Positions 1 through 7,935 of a stretch of 64,000 nucleotides of DNA are shown here, one piece after another. Position 1 is the first letter of the stretch. Every line of letters begins with the position of its first letter. The notes beneath the pieces were generated by a model. It made no database searches and was not told where the DNA came from. It saw nothing but the letters and a program-made list of their open reading frames with translations. This stretch comes from DASTCZ01 sp963704455 (lineage in GTDB: Bacteria > Acidobacteriota > Terriglobia > Acidiferrales > UBA7541). The stretch covers positions 434,001 to 498,000 of the forward strand of contig OY969905.1 in NCBI GenBank assembly GCA_963704455.1. The letters run 5' to 3'. The translations under genes were made by a program, and so were the position numbers.

Positions 1-45
1 GGCAAACGCGGCGGTCACGACCATCAGGACGATTATTTTTTTCAT
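1..45 (-). CDS. Partial gene: N-terminus of an exported protein
   Basis: Only the first 15 codons lie in the window; the gene runs off the left edge. On the minus strand an ATG at 45-43 follows an excellent ribosome binding site, GGAGGTGA at 58-51, spaced 5 bases. The visible residues MKKIIVLMVVTAAFA are two lysines followed by a hydrophobic core ending in AFA, a typical signal-peptide start. The gene begins 15 bases after the stop of the upstream membrane-protein gene on the same strand, so the two are probably co-transcribed. The function cannot be told from this fragment. Confidence 0.6.
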   Translation of the reverse strand, partial: MKKIIVLMVVTAAFA

Positions 46-60
46 GGCGATCACCTCCAA

Positions 61-2214
61 TTATTTCTGTCGAAGACTTTCCTGAGTGCACCCATATTCT
101 GAGAGTGCGCGATTCCGAATCGAAACTGCTTCATCTGGCTGCCGCGACTCGTTGTACGCATTCACCAGATTTTCGGACGCTGCGCAAATTATGGTGTGGA
201 CCGGGGCGCAGGAATTGTTCAAGTATGGCCCATTCGGCCCCTGAGCAATCGCGCACCCTTGGGGATCGAATCCCATCTTAAACACTTTGTCGAGCGATTG
301 AAGAACTCCCGGACTCGTGGTGATGAGGTACGCCTGAACCATCGCTCCCACACCATCTATCGGACGTTTGGCCTCAAAGAGTATATTTGCCATCAGGAGG
401 TGAGTTTCAGCCGCCGATGGCGCTAGCAATTGCGCGTGGAGCGCAGCGTCATAGGCTTTCTGAGGATCACCCAATCTCAGATAAGTAAGCGCAAGCTCCT
501 GATAAAGGGCAAGAGACCCGGTGGGGGGGATCTCAGATTCCGGCTTGCCGCGCGAGAGCTCCCTCACGCGTGATTCCGTCGCGGCCAATTTGTCGATTGC
601 CTCTCCTCGCTTGAGTAATTGGAGCGCCTTCTGGTAATCGGGCATGCTTTCCGGCGCGATGATCATTCTTCCATCAGCCCCCGTTTGCAGCCGCAGGTCG
701 CCTTTCCGTTCATAGTAAGTGCCCGCGCTGGCGTAGGGGTCCGCGATGTTCAGCGAATCCGGCAACGGATCGAGAATCGCCAAGCTCTTGTTCTCCTCCT
801 CAATCACTTCGTAAATGTTGGAGTATGTGGGGTCCAGGAAAAACATTTCCGCGGCCAGGAAGTGGTGGTTCGCGTAGCTGTTCGGCGTAGCCTCAATGCC
901 GGCTTTCATCAACGTCAAGTTGTCGCGCCAATCGGAGTTGCGCGCCCAGGTGCGCACACCCAATGCCGCGATGATCAGGCACATTGCAACGGGCACAGCC
1001 GCGCGGGATTTCACCCTGCTGCCAACAAAATAGATACCCATCACAGCGCACGCGACAAATCCAATTGCAGGAAGGTAGAGAAATCTTTCCGCCATGATTG
1101 TGCCGATCGGAATGAGAAGGTTTGATACCGGAACGATGGTCACAACCGCGAAAGCCGCAAAAAAGAAAGCCATCCGGTTGCGCAGAAACAAAATCACCAT
1201 AGCCCCGGCAATAGCCGCAATCAAAATCCACGCGATCCAGTCCTGCAGCGTGCCGCGCGCGAGCGGGATCTGCGAGTAGTAGTAATTCCAGGACAGTTTT
1301 GCCGGCCACACCAGAAGCCACAAATATTTCGCAAGGACCTTAATTGCGGTCAGCTTCGCAACCCAGAACCCGCTGTAGACTAAAGGGTTCTGCACATATG
1401 GAAATACGGGCGCCTCTGAATGGGCGAAGACGCGCGAGCGCTGAAACCACATCAGCAGAATTGGCAGCGCTGTCGCCGCACATCCGTAGACCAATCCGCC
1501 GATCTGCTTGCGCTCCTTCCAGAAAGTGATCTCGTAAACTACAATCACGCCAAGAACCACAACCGCGCTTTCCTTTGAGAAAACGCCCATCGTCGTCACT
1601 GCCGCTAATCCTGCAAGCCACGCCCACTGGCGCCAGCCGGAGGACTCCTTACTTTTCAAATACATCCAAAAGCCGCAAAGAACGGCAAACGCGGCGAGCA
1701 AGTCCGCGCGCCCGACGATGTTCGTCACCGCCTCCGTTGACACCGGATGCACTGCCCACACCGCGGCAGTGACGAATGCAGGCCACGCCTTGCGCAAAAA
1801 TCGCAAAGCCAGCCCGTAAACGAGAAAGACATTCAGCAAGTGAATCAGCAGGTTGACCGCGTGATATCCAGCGGGCTCGCCGGCATTGCCGAGAATCGCG
1901 TAATTGAAAAGATAGGTCAGTGTGGTAAACGGACGATACAATCCTTTTTCCGGCGGCAGCCACCAGTAAGCGTAATCCATGATGAGCCCAATGTTTTCGC
2001 TCGAGGCCGCACGAAGGCGCGGATCTTGCTCGATTATGTAGTGATTGTCAGCCACGAATCCGCTGCTGAATGAATTTGAGTAGGCCAGCACGCAGATTAC
2101 GCTGAGCGCCAGACCCACAAGCAAAGTATTCCAGCGGGTCGCAAAATCTACTTTCTTCTCGGCTATCTGCTGCGCGGGTGCTGAAGGCTGGCGCCGGGCT
2201 TTATTTCTTCCCAT
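61..2214 (-). CDS. TMTC-like polytopic membrane protein with C-terminal TPRs (GT-C glycosyltransferase-like)
   Basis: About 717 residues. A basic N-terminus (MGRNKARR) is followed by about ten hydrophobic segments, then a soluble C-terminal third with TPR-like helices (for example YQELALTYLRLGDPQKAYDA). The first extracytoplasmic loop carries the pattern seen in TMTC and bacterial DUF1736 proteins: YRPFTTLTYLFNY, then GYHAVNLLIHLLN, then VHPVSTEAV and GRADLLAA, with PAKLSWNYYYSQIPL further on. Such proteins are thought to be lipid-linked-sugar glycosyltransferases of GT-C fold; the substrate here is unknown. An in-frame GTG at 2265 would add 17 residues, but the ATG at 2214 gives the more natural basic start. 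Neither start has a clear Shine-Dalgarno sequence. It lies downstream of two tRNAs on the same strand and just upstream of a signal-peptide gene. Confidence 0.65.
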   Translation of the reverse strand: MGRNKARRQPSAPAQQIAEKKVDFATRWNTLLVGLALSVICVLAYSNSFSSGFVADNHYIIEQDPRLRAASSENIGLIMDYAYWWLPPEKGLYRPFTTLTYLFNYAILGNAGEPAGYHAVNLLIHLLNVFLVYGLALRFLRKAWPAFVTAAVWAVHPVSTEAVTNIVGRADLLAAFAVLCGFWMYLKSKESSGWRQWAWLAGLAAVTTMGVFSKESAVVVLGVIVVYEITFWKERKQIGGLVYGCAATALPILLMWFQRSRVFAHSEAPVFPYVQNPLVYSGFWVAKLTAIKVLAKYLWLLVWPAKLSWNYYYSQIPLARGTLQDWIAWILIAAIAGAMVILFLRNRMAFFFAAFAVVTIVPVSNLLIPIGTIMAERFLYLPAIGFVACAVMGIYFVGSRVKSRAAVPVAMCLIIAALGVRTWARNSDWRDNLTLMKAGIEATPNSYANHHFLAAEMFFLDPTYSNIYEVIEEENKSLAILDPLPDSLNIADPYASAGTYYERKGDLRLQTGADGRMIIAPESMPDYQKALQLLKRGEAIDKLAATESRVRELSRGKPESEIPPTGSLALYQELALTYLRLGDPQKAYDAALHAQLLAPSAAETHLLMANILFEAKRPIDGVGAMVQAYLITTSPGVLQSLDKVFKMGFDPQGCAIAQGPNGPYLNNSCAPVHTIICAASENLVNAYNESRQPDEAVSIRNRALSEYGCTQESLRQK

Positions 2215-2349
2215 GGTGTGATCGACGTTTGATCGATGTGTGGCCGGCTCGTCCGAGCGGGGCACATTCGAACCCCGAGGAATATATTTTGGCTGGTGCG
2301 GTGCGTCAAGCTCAGGAAAAACTTCCGCGTGGATGATGCGGCAAAAAAC

Positions 2350-2426
2350 TGGCGGGGACGACGGGACTCGAACCCGCGACCTCTGCCGTGACAGGGCAGC
2401 GTTCTAACCAACTGAACTACGTCCCC
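2350..2426 (-). tRNA. tRNA-Asp (anticodon GTC), CCA encoded
   Basis: Reading the minus strand, a 7-bp acceptor stem GGGGACG/CGTCCCC closes the molecule. The anticodon arm is CTGCC-CTGTCAC-GGCAG with GTC at the centre, and the T arm contains GGTTCGAGTCC. The discriminator base is G, as expected for tRNA-Asp, followed by a genomically encoded CCA at 2352-2350. It lies 19 bases after tRNA-Val on the same strand, so both are probably processed from one transcript. Confidence 0.95.
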
Positions 2427-2445
2427 CGCGATGGGTACAAACGGA

Positions 2446-2522
2446 TGGTGGGCAGTGCAGGGCTCGAACCTGCGACCTCCTGCTTGTAAGGCAGGCGCTC
2501 TAACCAACTGAGCTAACCGCCC
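2446..2522 (-). tRNA. tRNA-Val (anticodon TAC), CCA encoded
   Basis: On the minus strand the acceptor stem is GGGCGGT/ACTGCCC (one G-T wobble). The D arm has GCTCAGTTGGTTAGAGC, the anticodon arm is CCTGC-CTTACAA-GCAGG giving TAC, and the T arm is GCAGG-TTCGAGC-CCTGC. Discriminator A is followed by an encoded CCA (2448-2446). It is the promoter-proximal member of a Val-Asp pair. Confidence 0.95.
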
Positions 2523-2619
2523 CACACCATCGTACCGAACCCGGCAAAGTCCGTCAACGCGCATTCAAAATTGGGGATTTACAGACTTCATTCCATGAGA
2601 GGTCCATTTGGCCTCACAG

Positions 2620-2835
2620 TCACTTGCGCCAAATTGGTTTGGCTCCCGAATACACTAGCCACAATCCGAGTATGATTACGCCGATCATTACAAAATTCAT
2701 TCCAACCTGTTCACCCATATTATTGGCATTAAGCAGATTTGGCGCGGGATTGAAGTGATTGTTGAATTCGACGAGAATCAGCGCCAATCCTAGGATGACC
2801 TTCCACCAGGCCGGCTTTTGAGATTGAGGCGGCAA
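2620..2835 (-). CDS. Small two-helix membrane protein, unknown function
   Basis: 71 residues. Two hydrophobic segments can be seen: WWKVILGLALILVEF near residues 10-24 and MNFVMIGVIILGLWLVYSG near 46-64. They are joined by a polar Asn-rich loop (NNHFNPAPNLLNANN). The C-terminus is basic (KPIWRK), suggesting both ends are cytoplasmic. No family is recognised. It stands alone upstream of the tRNA pair on the same strand and diverges from the DUF507 genes. Codon structure and the clean membrane topology make it more likely real than a chance ORF. Confidence 0.6.
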   Translation of the reverse strand: MPPQSQKPAWWKVILGLALILVEFNNHFNPAPNLLNANNMGEQVGMNFVMIGVIILGLWLVYSGAKPIWRK

Positions 2836-3012
2836 TGTTCGCCTTCCCGCCTCATCATACGCGTCCTTTGCCTCAAAGACATCGTTCCACTAGGGAGTTA
2901 AGAATATGAATCCCCAAAATTGCGCGTACGAAAACGCGTTTGGTTCCTTGACACTCCTCGGAAGCGAACAGTAAACTGGCAAACTCGCTTTATCGGAGCG
3001 AGTCCGACAGAG

Positions 3013-3294
3013 ATGCTGATCTCACGCGATTACGTTACGTACATGGCCCAGGAGGTTGTGAAGCGCCTCCTCGCCGATCAGATGATTGAAGCCAAATCCG
3101 CGGAAGAGCTTACCGTGCGCGTACGGCAGGCAATGGCGGAAGAAATTGCCGTCGAGGAGCGCGTGAACGAAGAGGCTCGCCAGATCCTGAATGACCATTC
3201 CGACGAGATGCGCCGCACCGGAGTTTCGTACCAGGAGATGTTCAAGAAAGTGAAAGCGCAGATTGCGAAAGATCGCAAACTGATTTTGCGCTGA
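3013..3294 (+). CDS. DUF507 family protein, first of a tandem pair
   Basis: About 93 residues from the ATG at 3013 (MLISRDYVTYMAQEVVKRLL...). An open frame extends upstream to 2920, but that extension (MRVRKRVWFLDTPRKR...) is unlike the family, whose members begin with a short MRLSxxxxxxLA-type segment. The protein is predicted to be nearly all helical and highly charged, ending KVKAQIAKDRKLILR. DUF507 proteins are small conserved proteins of unknown role found in Aquificae, deltaproteobacteria and Acidobacteria. The second DUF507 gene starts 32 bases downstream, so the two probably form one transcript and possibly a heterodimer. Confidence 0.8.
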   Translation: MLISRDYVTYMAQEVVKRLLADQMIEAKSAEELTVRVRQAMAEEIAVEERVNEEARQILNDHSDEMRRTGVSYQEMFKKVKAQIAKDRKLILR

Positions 3295-3326
3295 AGGATT
3301 GTGATTGTGGAGACCCATCGAGCCCC

Positions 3327-3620
3327 ATGCGTCTGAGCCGCGGAAAAACCGTCCAACTTTCCCACGTCATCATCAAGTCCCTCCGTGAAAATGACAACGT
3401 TGAATTTATTGAGGATCCCGACACCATTCGCCAGAAGATCGTGGATTATCTCCAAGCTTTGCTGCGCGAAGAAGAGCTGGTGGACCTCGAAGTCCGCAAG
3501 AAGATTGCCTCGCAGAAGAAAGAAATTATCGAAGGCAGCGAGGAATGGGATCTCCTCTACAGGCGGCACTATGCCGAGGAACTGAAGAAAAAAGGGGTCG
3601 GGATGGTTTCCGAGCGCTAG
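3327..3620 (+). CDS. DUF507 family protein, second of a tandem pair
   Basis: 97 residues beginning MRLSRGKTVQLSHVIIKSL, the classic DUF507 start. It is helical and charged, with EEWDLLYRRHYAEELKKKGVGMV at the C-terminus. It is paralogous in layout to the preceding gene: each has an N-terminal strand/helix, then an acidic helix, then a basic tail. The function is unknown. The gene is followed immediately by a strong hairpin terminator, so this two-gene unit ends here. Confidence 0.85.
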   Translation: MRLSRGKTVQLSHVIIKSLRENDNVEFIEDPDTIRQKIVDYLQALLREEELVDLEVRKKIASQKKEIIEGSEEWDLLYRRHYAEELKKKGVGMVSER

Positions 3621-3642
3621 CCGCTGGACTTTGTTAGAAACA

Positions 3643-3672
3643 AAAAGGGCGTCCGGTGAAGGACGCCCTTTT
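3643..3672. terminator. Bidirectional intrinsic terminator between convergent genes
   Basis: A perfect 12-bp stem (AAAAGGGCGTCC at 3643-3654 paired with GGACGCCCTTTT at 3661-3672) encloses a 6-base loop. A-tracts on the left and T-tracts on the right (TTTTGTTTTT) make it work in both directions. It sits between the DUF507 pair (plus) and the M48 protease (minus), whose ends face each other. Confidence 0.9.
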
Positions 3673-3712
3673 GTTTTTCACGCTGTTGCTTCTAATTTTG
3701 CCTGCTCTCCGG

Positions 3713-5065
3713 TTAATTGTTTCCGCTTCCGTCCGGCCTCTTCTTCAGAACGGGACGGTCGCTGTCATCGCCCCCATTTTGTGTGCCGGTCTGCGTGGAG
3801 TTCGGGTCCTTCTGTTGTTCGGACTTCGTCTTGAGCGTCGGCGCGTCCTTGCCGCCGTTGACCAGCTTGTTGCGGCGCTGGTAAGCAATCAGCCGCGCTT
3901 TGACCATATCGAATTCCGACGTGGTCACGATGTAATTGTCGCGCGACGGGAGAATTGCAGCGATCTCCTTTTGCGCTTTCTCGATGCGCTCGTCCGTCGG
4001 TGGGTGATCGGAAAATACCTTGGGGATGCTGCCCGGTGACCGCTTCTCCATCTGCCGCAATCGCTCGAAGAAAGTAACGTAGGAATTCGGATCGTACCCG
4101 GCCTTGTACATGTATTGCAGGCCGAAATAATCCGCTTCGCGTTCTTCGTCCCGCGAGAACTTCAGCAGGCCGATTGGAATCACGTTGACGATTCCTTCGT
4201 AGATTCCGTAGCCCGCCCAGCCCCCCGGCAAAAAGATCATGAGAGGAATCATTCCAAGTTGCATGAGTTCCATTTTGCTCATGCTTCGCGTGCCGTGCCG
4301 CAAGCATACGTGCGCGATTTCATGCGCCATTACGCCCGCGAGTTCGGATTCCTCCTGCGCCTGCATAATCAGGCCGGTGTAAACATAGAAGAACCCGCCC
4401 GGCAGCGCGAAGGCGTTCACTTCGTCGGAATCAATCACCTTGATCGTGAAAGGAACCTTCGCGTCGGAATTCCGCACCAGGTTCTGTCCCACTCGGTTCA
4501 CGTATTCCGTGATGACCGGATCATCATTCAGTTTTGCGGTCCGTTCAACTTCCTGGGAGTAGGCCTTGCCGATCGCGATTTCCTTTTCCAGCGAGTAAAA
4601 ATCCGGAATGATGCCCTTGCTGACGTTCCGGTTCCCGATGGCGTCAACGTCCTGCTTCGAGCCTTGCTTGACGTTCGGATTCTGCTGCTGATCCACAGGC
4701 GCTTCGTAACCGGGATCGCCGGGTTTCAAAGCTGGCTTTGCCGGCGCGCATGGTTGTGCAGTTTGATTTGTCTGCGATGTCTGAGCAGTAGGATTCGATT
4801 GCGCGCCCTGCGATGAACTTTGCGACGAACTTTGTTGTGTCGGATTTGCAGGGTTCGATTGCGTGCCTTGTGAAGTCTGGCTCGTCTGTCCTTGTTGCGT
4901 CGTGCCTTGCTGCGTCTGCTGAGTTTGCTGGCAGGGTGTGGCTGTCTGGTTTGTCTGTTGCGGCGGCGGCGATTGTTGTGCTGGCTGCTGATTCGCAAGA
5001 ACTGGAACGATCGCAACGACCAAACCGAGAGCCCCTACTGCAAACGGCCGGAGCAGGTGTCTCAT
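3713..5065 (-). CDS. Secreted M48-family zinc metalloprotease with Gln/Ser/Thr-rich linker
   Basis: 450 residues from the ATG at 5065, which follows GAGGAGGG. An in-frame extension to 5137 has no ribosome binding site. The protein starts with a signal peptide (MRHLLRPFAVGALGLVVAIVPVLA). A low-complexity stretch of Gln, Thr, Ser and Asn follows, about residues 25-105. The peptidase domain has the zinc-binding HEIAH at about 248-252 and the third ligand Glu in EEREADYFGLQ near 310. This is the BepA/YfgC-like group of M48 enzymes, which act on the outer-membrane side of the periplasm in protein quality control. The C-terminus is again polar (NSTQTGTQNGGDDSD). It is a monocistronic gene ending at a shared terminator. 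A second M48 gene lies at 23983. Confidence 0.9.
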   Translation of the reverse strand: MRHLLRPFAVGALGLVVAIVPVLANQQPAQQSPPPQQTNQTATPCQQTQQTQQGTTQQGQTSQTSQGTQSNPANPTQQSSSQSSSQGAQSNPTAQTSQTNQTAQPCAPAKPALKPGDPGYEAPVDQQQNPNVKQGSKQDVDAIGNRNVSKGIIPDFYSLEKEIAIGKAYSQEVERTAKLNDDPVITEYVNRVGQNLVRNSDAKVPFTIKVIDSDEVNAFALPGGFFYVYTGLIMQAQEESELAGVMAHEIAHVCLRHGTRSMSKMELMQLGMIPLMIFLPGGWAGYGIYEGIVNVIPIGLLKFSRDEEREADYFGLQYMYKAGYDPNSYVTFFERLRQMEKRSPGSIPKVFSDHPPTDERIEKAQKEIAAILPSRDNYIVTTSEFDMVKARLIAYQRRNKLVNGGKDAPTLKTKSEQQKDPNSTQTGTQNGGDDSDRPVLKKRPDGSGNN

Positions 5066-5309
5066 GGACCCTCCTCGGAGCTTCCCTGGAGTTAGTATAC
5101 ACCCGTAGGGCAATACCACTCCGAATTTCCTTACCATACGATGTCGCCCGGGCCATTAAGGTTATCTGGATGGGTCGCGAAACGGGGGCGTGGTCCGCAG
5201 CCATTCAATTTGGCGTTTTCCAGGTCGCCGTGGCGCGATACCGGCTTCCTGACAAACATTGTTTGACACACTTGCCCGGAATCCTTAGATTCATTTGTCG
5301 GATTGGCGC

Positions 5310-5531
5310 ATGGCAAGAATGAAGATCCAGGTCGGGCAAGTCTGGAAGGAAAATGCTTCGGGCGAAACTTATTTAGTCACGCGGATTTACGCCGAAGCGC
5401 TGGCAACTTTCGCGATTTTGCGTCCGACAAAAGACGACAACGCAAAACCCGTGCGTGTGAAGGTGACCCGATCCGCCGAAGGCCCCACGCTTCCCGGCTA
5501 TTCGCCAACGCAAACATTTGAAGCCGGCTAG
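5310..5531 (+). CDS. Small conserved-looking protein of unknown function
   Basis: 73 residues from ATG 5310. An ATG at 5319 and a TTG at 5295 are also in frame, and none has a strong ribosome binding site. It begins MARMKIQVGQVWKENASGETYLVTRIY: the GQVW...GETYLVT pattern suggests a small all-beta fold, and the protein ends LPGYSPTQTFEAG. It stands alone between the M48 protease and bshB1 and diverges from the protease. No family name can be given with confidence. Confidence 0.55.
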   Translation: MARMKIQVGQVWKENASGETYLVTRIYAEALATFAILRPTKDDNAKPVRVKVTRSAEGPTLPGYSPTQTFEAG

Positions 5532-5544
5532 CCAGCCCGACCCG

Positions 5545-6267
5545 CTACATTGAGCGGACGGGCATTTTTACGACGTCATCCGCCTGCATCACTTCGCGCA
5601 CCAGGAACGCCTCGCCGTACTTCACCCCGATCAAATTGCCGTAATAGCGCGCCATCGTCTCCACGCGCTCGTTGAGCTGGTCCAGCGGCAAGTGCACTTT
5701 CTTCAGCGCCTTCAATTCGCTCTTTGGCGGACGGAATTGCGAGCGGAAGGCCAGCACAGCTTTCTGCCTTCGCGGATACTCCTTCGTGATGTCAACAATG
5801 AAACTGGGGCGCATGTGAAAATCAAAAGTCGTGTAGAGCACCTTAAACGGGCGGAACGGCTCGCCCGCGATGGGAAGCCGTTTCAGGCCGGCGAGGAAGC
5901 AAGCCTCATACGCCAGCCGCCCGGTGGTGTAGTGGTCAGGATGGCGGCCCTTCCAGTAGGGAAGAATCACCGCGTGCGGGCGAAGGTGCCGGATGTGCTG
6001 CGCGATGGCCAGCTTCTGCACCTGCGTGACGGCAAGGCCAGAATCGCGCAGCCCGACATTGTCTCGCACCTTCACTCCCAGAATTCGCGCGGCGGCCATC
6101 GCTTCGCGGTGGCGCGTCTCGGGCGTTCCGCGCGTGCCCATTTCGCCTTCGGTCAGATCCAGAATGCCGGTCTTGTACCCGCGCGCGGCCATCTTGATGA
6201 GCGTGCCGCCGCAGGTCAGCTCGACGTCATCGGGATGCGCGGCGATTGCGAGCAGGTCGAGTTTCAT
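5545..6267 (-). CDS. bshB1: PIG-L/LmbE deacetylase, BshB1 type (bacillithiol synthesis)
   Basis: 240 residues, ATG preceded by GGAGG. The N-terminal zinc site AAHPDDVELTCGG (His-Pro-Asp-Asp) and the second site GRHPDHYTTG are those of the LmbE superfamily. The run LTEGEMGTRGT with the spacing to AAARILGV matches BshB1. BshB1 removes the acetyl group from GlcNAc-malate before cysteine is added to give bacillithiol, the low-molecular-weight thiol of Firmicutes and also of Acidobacteria and Bacteroidetes. BshA and BshC are not in the window. A related N-acetylglucosamine deacetylase role cannot be excluded, but the GEMGTRGT motif favours BshB1. Confidence 0.85.
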   Translation of the reverse strand: MKLDLLAIAAHPDDVELTCGGTLIKMAARGYKTGILDLTEGEMGTRGTPETRHREAMAAARILGVKVRDNVGLRDSGLAVTQVQKLAIAQHIRHLRPHAVILPYWKGRHPDHYTTGRLAYEACFLAGLKRLPIAGEPFRPFKVLYTTFDFHMRPSFIVDITKEYPRRQKAVLAFRSQFRPPKSELKALKKVHLPLDQLNERVETMARYYGNLIGVKYGEAFLVREVMQADDVVKMPVRSM

Positions 6268-6354
6268 GTGGCCTCCGAATTCCAGTGCATCAATTCTTGC
6301 GCAAGAGAGGCAATTCTATCAGGAGCCGCGCTGCTTCATGTAGCGTCGCCTCCG

Positions 6355-6379
6355 GTAGAGCCGACACTCCTGTCGGCCT
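6355..6379 (+). repeat. Solitary REP element (copy a)
   Basis: GTAG at the foot of a hairpin with arms AGCCGACA and TGTCGGCC around a four-base loop CTCC. It is the same element as the six copies around the transposase gene at 7389-7934, but one arm base is changed at the 3' end (GGCC rather than GGCT). It lies in the 253-base gap between bshB1 and the SDR gene. Nothing else is recognised in that gap apart from the SDR ribosome binding site at 6509-6513. Confidence 0.85.
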
Positions 6380-6520
6380 GGGGTTTGACATCGCATGGTC
6401 GTTGCTGTTCCTAGCAGCGTGCCGTTTCTCTCTTTCCCCTGCATTATGATAGATACTCAGCCGTATCTGTGATGCAGGTAATCGCACGTTAGCAGCGTCA
6501 GTCGCTTTGGAGGCAACGCC

Positions 6521-7261
6521 TTGGCAACAGACCAAATGCTCGCGGGCCGCGTGGCGCTGGTCACCGGCGCTGCAAAACGCATCGGGCGAAGCATCGCGCT
6601 CGAACTGGCCGCGCGCGGCGCCGACGTCGCGGTGAACTATCGCGGGTCGCGCGACGAAGCCGAACAAGTCGCGGCCGAGATCGTGAAACTTGGCCGCCGC
6701 GCAAAAGCGATTCAGGCAAATGTTTCCGTCCGCGCGGAAGTGAAACAAATGATCGCGCAGACGGAAGCGGCGTTCGGCCGCCTCGACATTCTGGTGAACA
6801 ACGCCGGAATGTTTCAGGGCGTGCCGTTCGAGCAGATTACCGACGAGCAGTGGAGCGGCATCCTGGCCACAAATCTCACCTCACAATTTCTTTGCTCGCA
6901 AATCGCCGCGCCTTTGCTGCGCGCCGGCGGCCGCGGACGCATCGTGAATCTCGCGTCGCTCGGCGGGCTGCTCGCGTGGCCCGGCTACACTCACTACTGC
7001 GTCTCCAAAGCGGGCGTAATCCAGTTGACGCGCTGCATGGCGCGCGCGCTGGCGCCGGAAATTACGGTGAACGCCGTCGCGCCCGGCACGATCACGTTTG
7101 AAGGCGACGCCGCGGAACTCGAATCCGATTTCATCCGCCGCGCGCCGCTGAAGCGCACCGGGAAGGGAAGCGACATCGCCGAAGCCGTCGCCTTCCTCGT
7201 CGAGTCCGACTTCATCACCGGCCAGATCCTCGCGGTGGATGGCGGGCGTTTGTTGACGTAG
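6521..7261 (+). CDS. Short-chain dehydrogenase/reductase (FabG-like), TTG start
   Basis: 246 residues. The start is a TTG at 6521, placed 7 bases after GGAGG (6509-6513); an ATG five codons later lacks this spacing. The classical SDR features are all present: the cofactor glycine motif TGAAKRIG at 15-22, NNAG at 93-96, a catalytic Ser near 146, and Tyr159/Lys163 in YCVSK. The C-terminal GQILAVDGG is also typical. TGAAKRIG and the NYRGSRDEA segment after strand 2 resemble NADPH-dependent pteridine/3-oxoacyl reductases. The substrate is not known. The stop codon is followed by a REP element with no gap. Confidence 0.85.
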   Translation: MATDQMLAGRVALVTGAAKRIGRSIALELAARGADVAVNYRGSRDEAEQVAAEIVKLGRRAKAIQANVSVRAEVKQMIAQTEAAFGRLDILVNNAGMFQGVPFEQITDEQWSGILATNLTSQFLCSQIAAPLLRAGGRGRIVNLASLGGLLAWPGYTHYCVSKAGVIQLTRCMARALAPEITVNAVAPGTITFEGDAAELESDFIRRAPLKRTGKGSDIAEAVAFLVESDFITGQILAVDGGRLLT

Positions 7262-7389
7262 GTAGAGCCGACACTCTTGTCGGCTTGCTTGGCGACGTTT
7301 TCTGCGTGACGCCGAACTAAATTTGCCGAAACCCAAGCCGACAGGAGTGTCGGCTCTACCAAACCAGCCGACAAGAGTGTCGGCTTTAC
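7262..7389. repeat. REP copies b (+), c (-) and d (-), 3' side of the RAYT gene
   Basis: Three copies of one palindrome: b 7262-7286 (plus), c 7335-7359 (minus), d 7366-7389 (minus). Each has an 8-bp perfect stem AGCCGACA/TGTCGGCT, a four-base loop and a tetranucleotide at the foot. In b and c the tetranucleotide is GTAG; in d, which touches the transposase stop codon, it is GTAA. b and c form an inverted pair 48 bases apart, and c and d are 6 bases apart. GTAG-type feet next to a hairpin are the recognition signal known for REP elements handled by RAYT proteins. Confidence 0.9.
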
Positions 7390-7934
7390 TAGGCTTTGTA
7401 TGCGCTTGACCATCGCCACTCTCCAGGAGACTTCGCCAGCCCCGCCTTCACAGGATTGTTCTCTATGTACATTTTGATTTTCTCAAACTGCGCAGAGTTG
7501 CGAACCCAATGATCGAAGGATTCATGCTGCCAGAAGGGGTTGCCTGTACGGCCCAAAATCTCGTTCGCATCGTGCGCAGACACGCCTTTAACCGTCGCAG
7601 TAATACGAATCAGCGGGCGGAGCGGATCCAGCAAGACGTGCACATGATTCGGCATCACGACATAAGCGTGCAAAACATAATGCCCCATCTCCGCTCCCCG
7701 AACTAACGTTTCGGCCACGCAACGTGCGATTACGGGATCGCTCAGCCAGCGCGGTCCGGTAGCCGCAACGTCCAAGTATTTGTCAGCCGCAAGGAACTTT
7801 TTCCCGGGACTTGTCCGAAGCTTCTGAAGATCTTTTGCGAATTGGCCGGGCAGGGAGCCGTGTAGCCGCCAAGTGATAAATATGGATCGGCCTTCCGGGT
7901 GCCAATGCGGCAGATTGCGTTCATAGTAAGTCAT
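7389..7934 (-). CDS. REP-associated tyrosine transposase (RAYT), Y1/HUH superfamily
   Basis: 181 residues. The HUH metal motif is His97-Val-His99 in VVMPNHVHVLL. The C-terminal WQHESFDHWVRN and KMYIENNPVKAGL are the signature of RAYT/IS200-like enzymes. RAYTs are single-copy domesticated relatives of IS200/IS605 transposases that nick and mobilise REP palindromes as single-stranded DNA. The place in the WQxxxFDH motif often occupied by Tyr is Phe140 here; Tyr156 in MYIENNP is another candidate nucleophile, so activity needs alignment to judge. The gene is bracketed by inverted REP copies d and e, each touching or nearly touching its ends. Confidence 0.88.
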   Translation of the reverse strand: MTYYERNLPHWHPEGRSIFITWRLHGSLPGQFAKDLQKLRTSPGKKFLAADKYLDVAATGPRWLSDPVIARCVAETLVRGAEMGHYVLHAYVVMPNHVHVLLDPLRPLIRITATVKGVSAHDANEILGRTGNPFWQHESFDHWVRNSAQFEKIKMYIENNPVKAGLAKSPGEWRWSSAYKA

Positions 7935-7935
7935 G

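Noticed and set aside
2163..2564. 133-codon minus-strand frame over the tRNA pair
   Set aside because: It reads through both tRNA genes; the peptide is the well-known tRNA-derived spurious translation.
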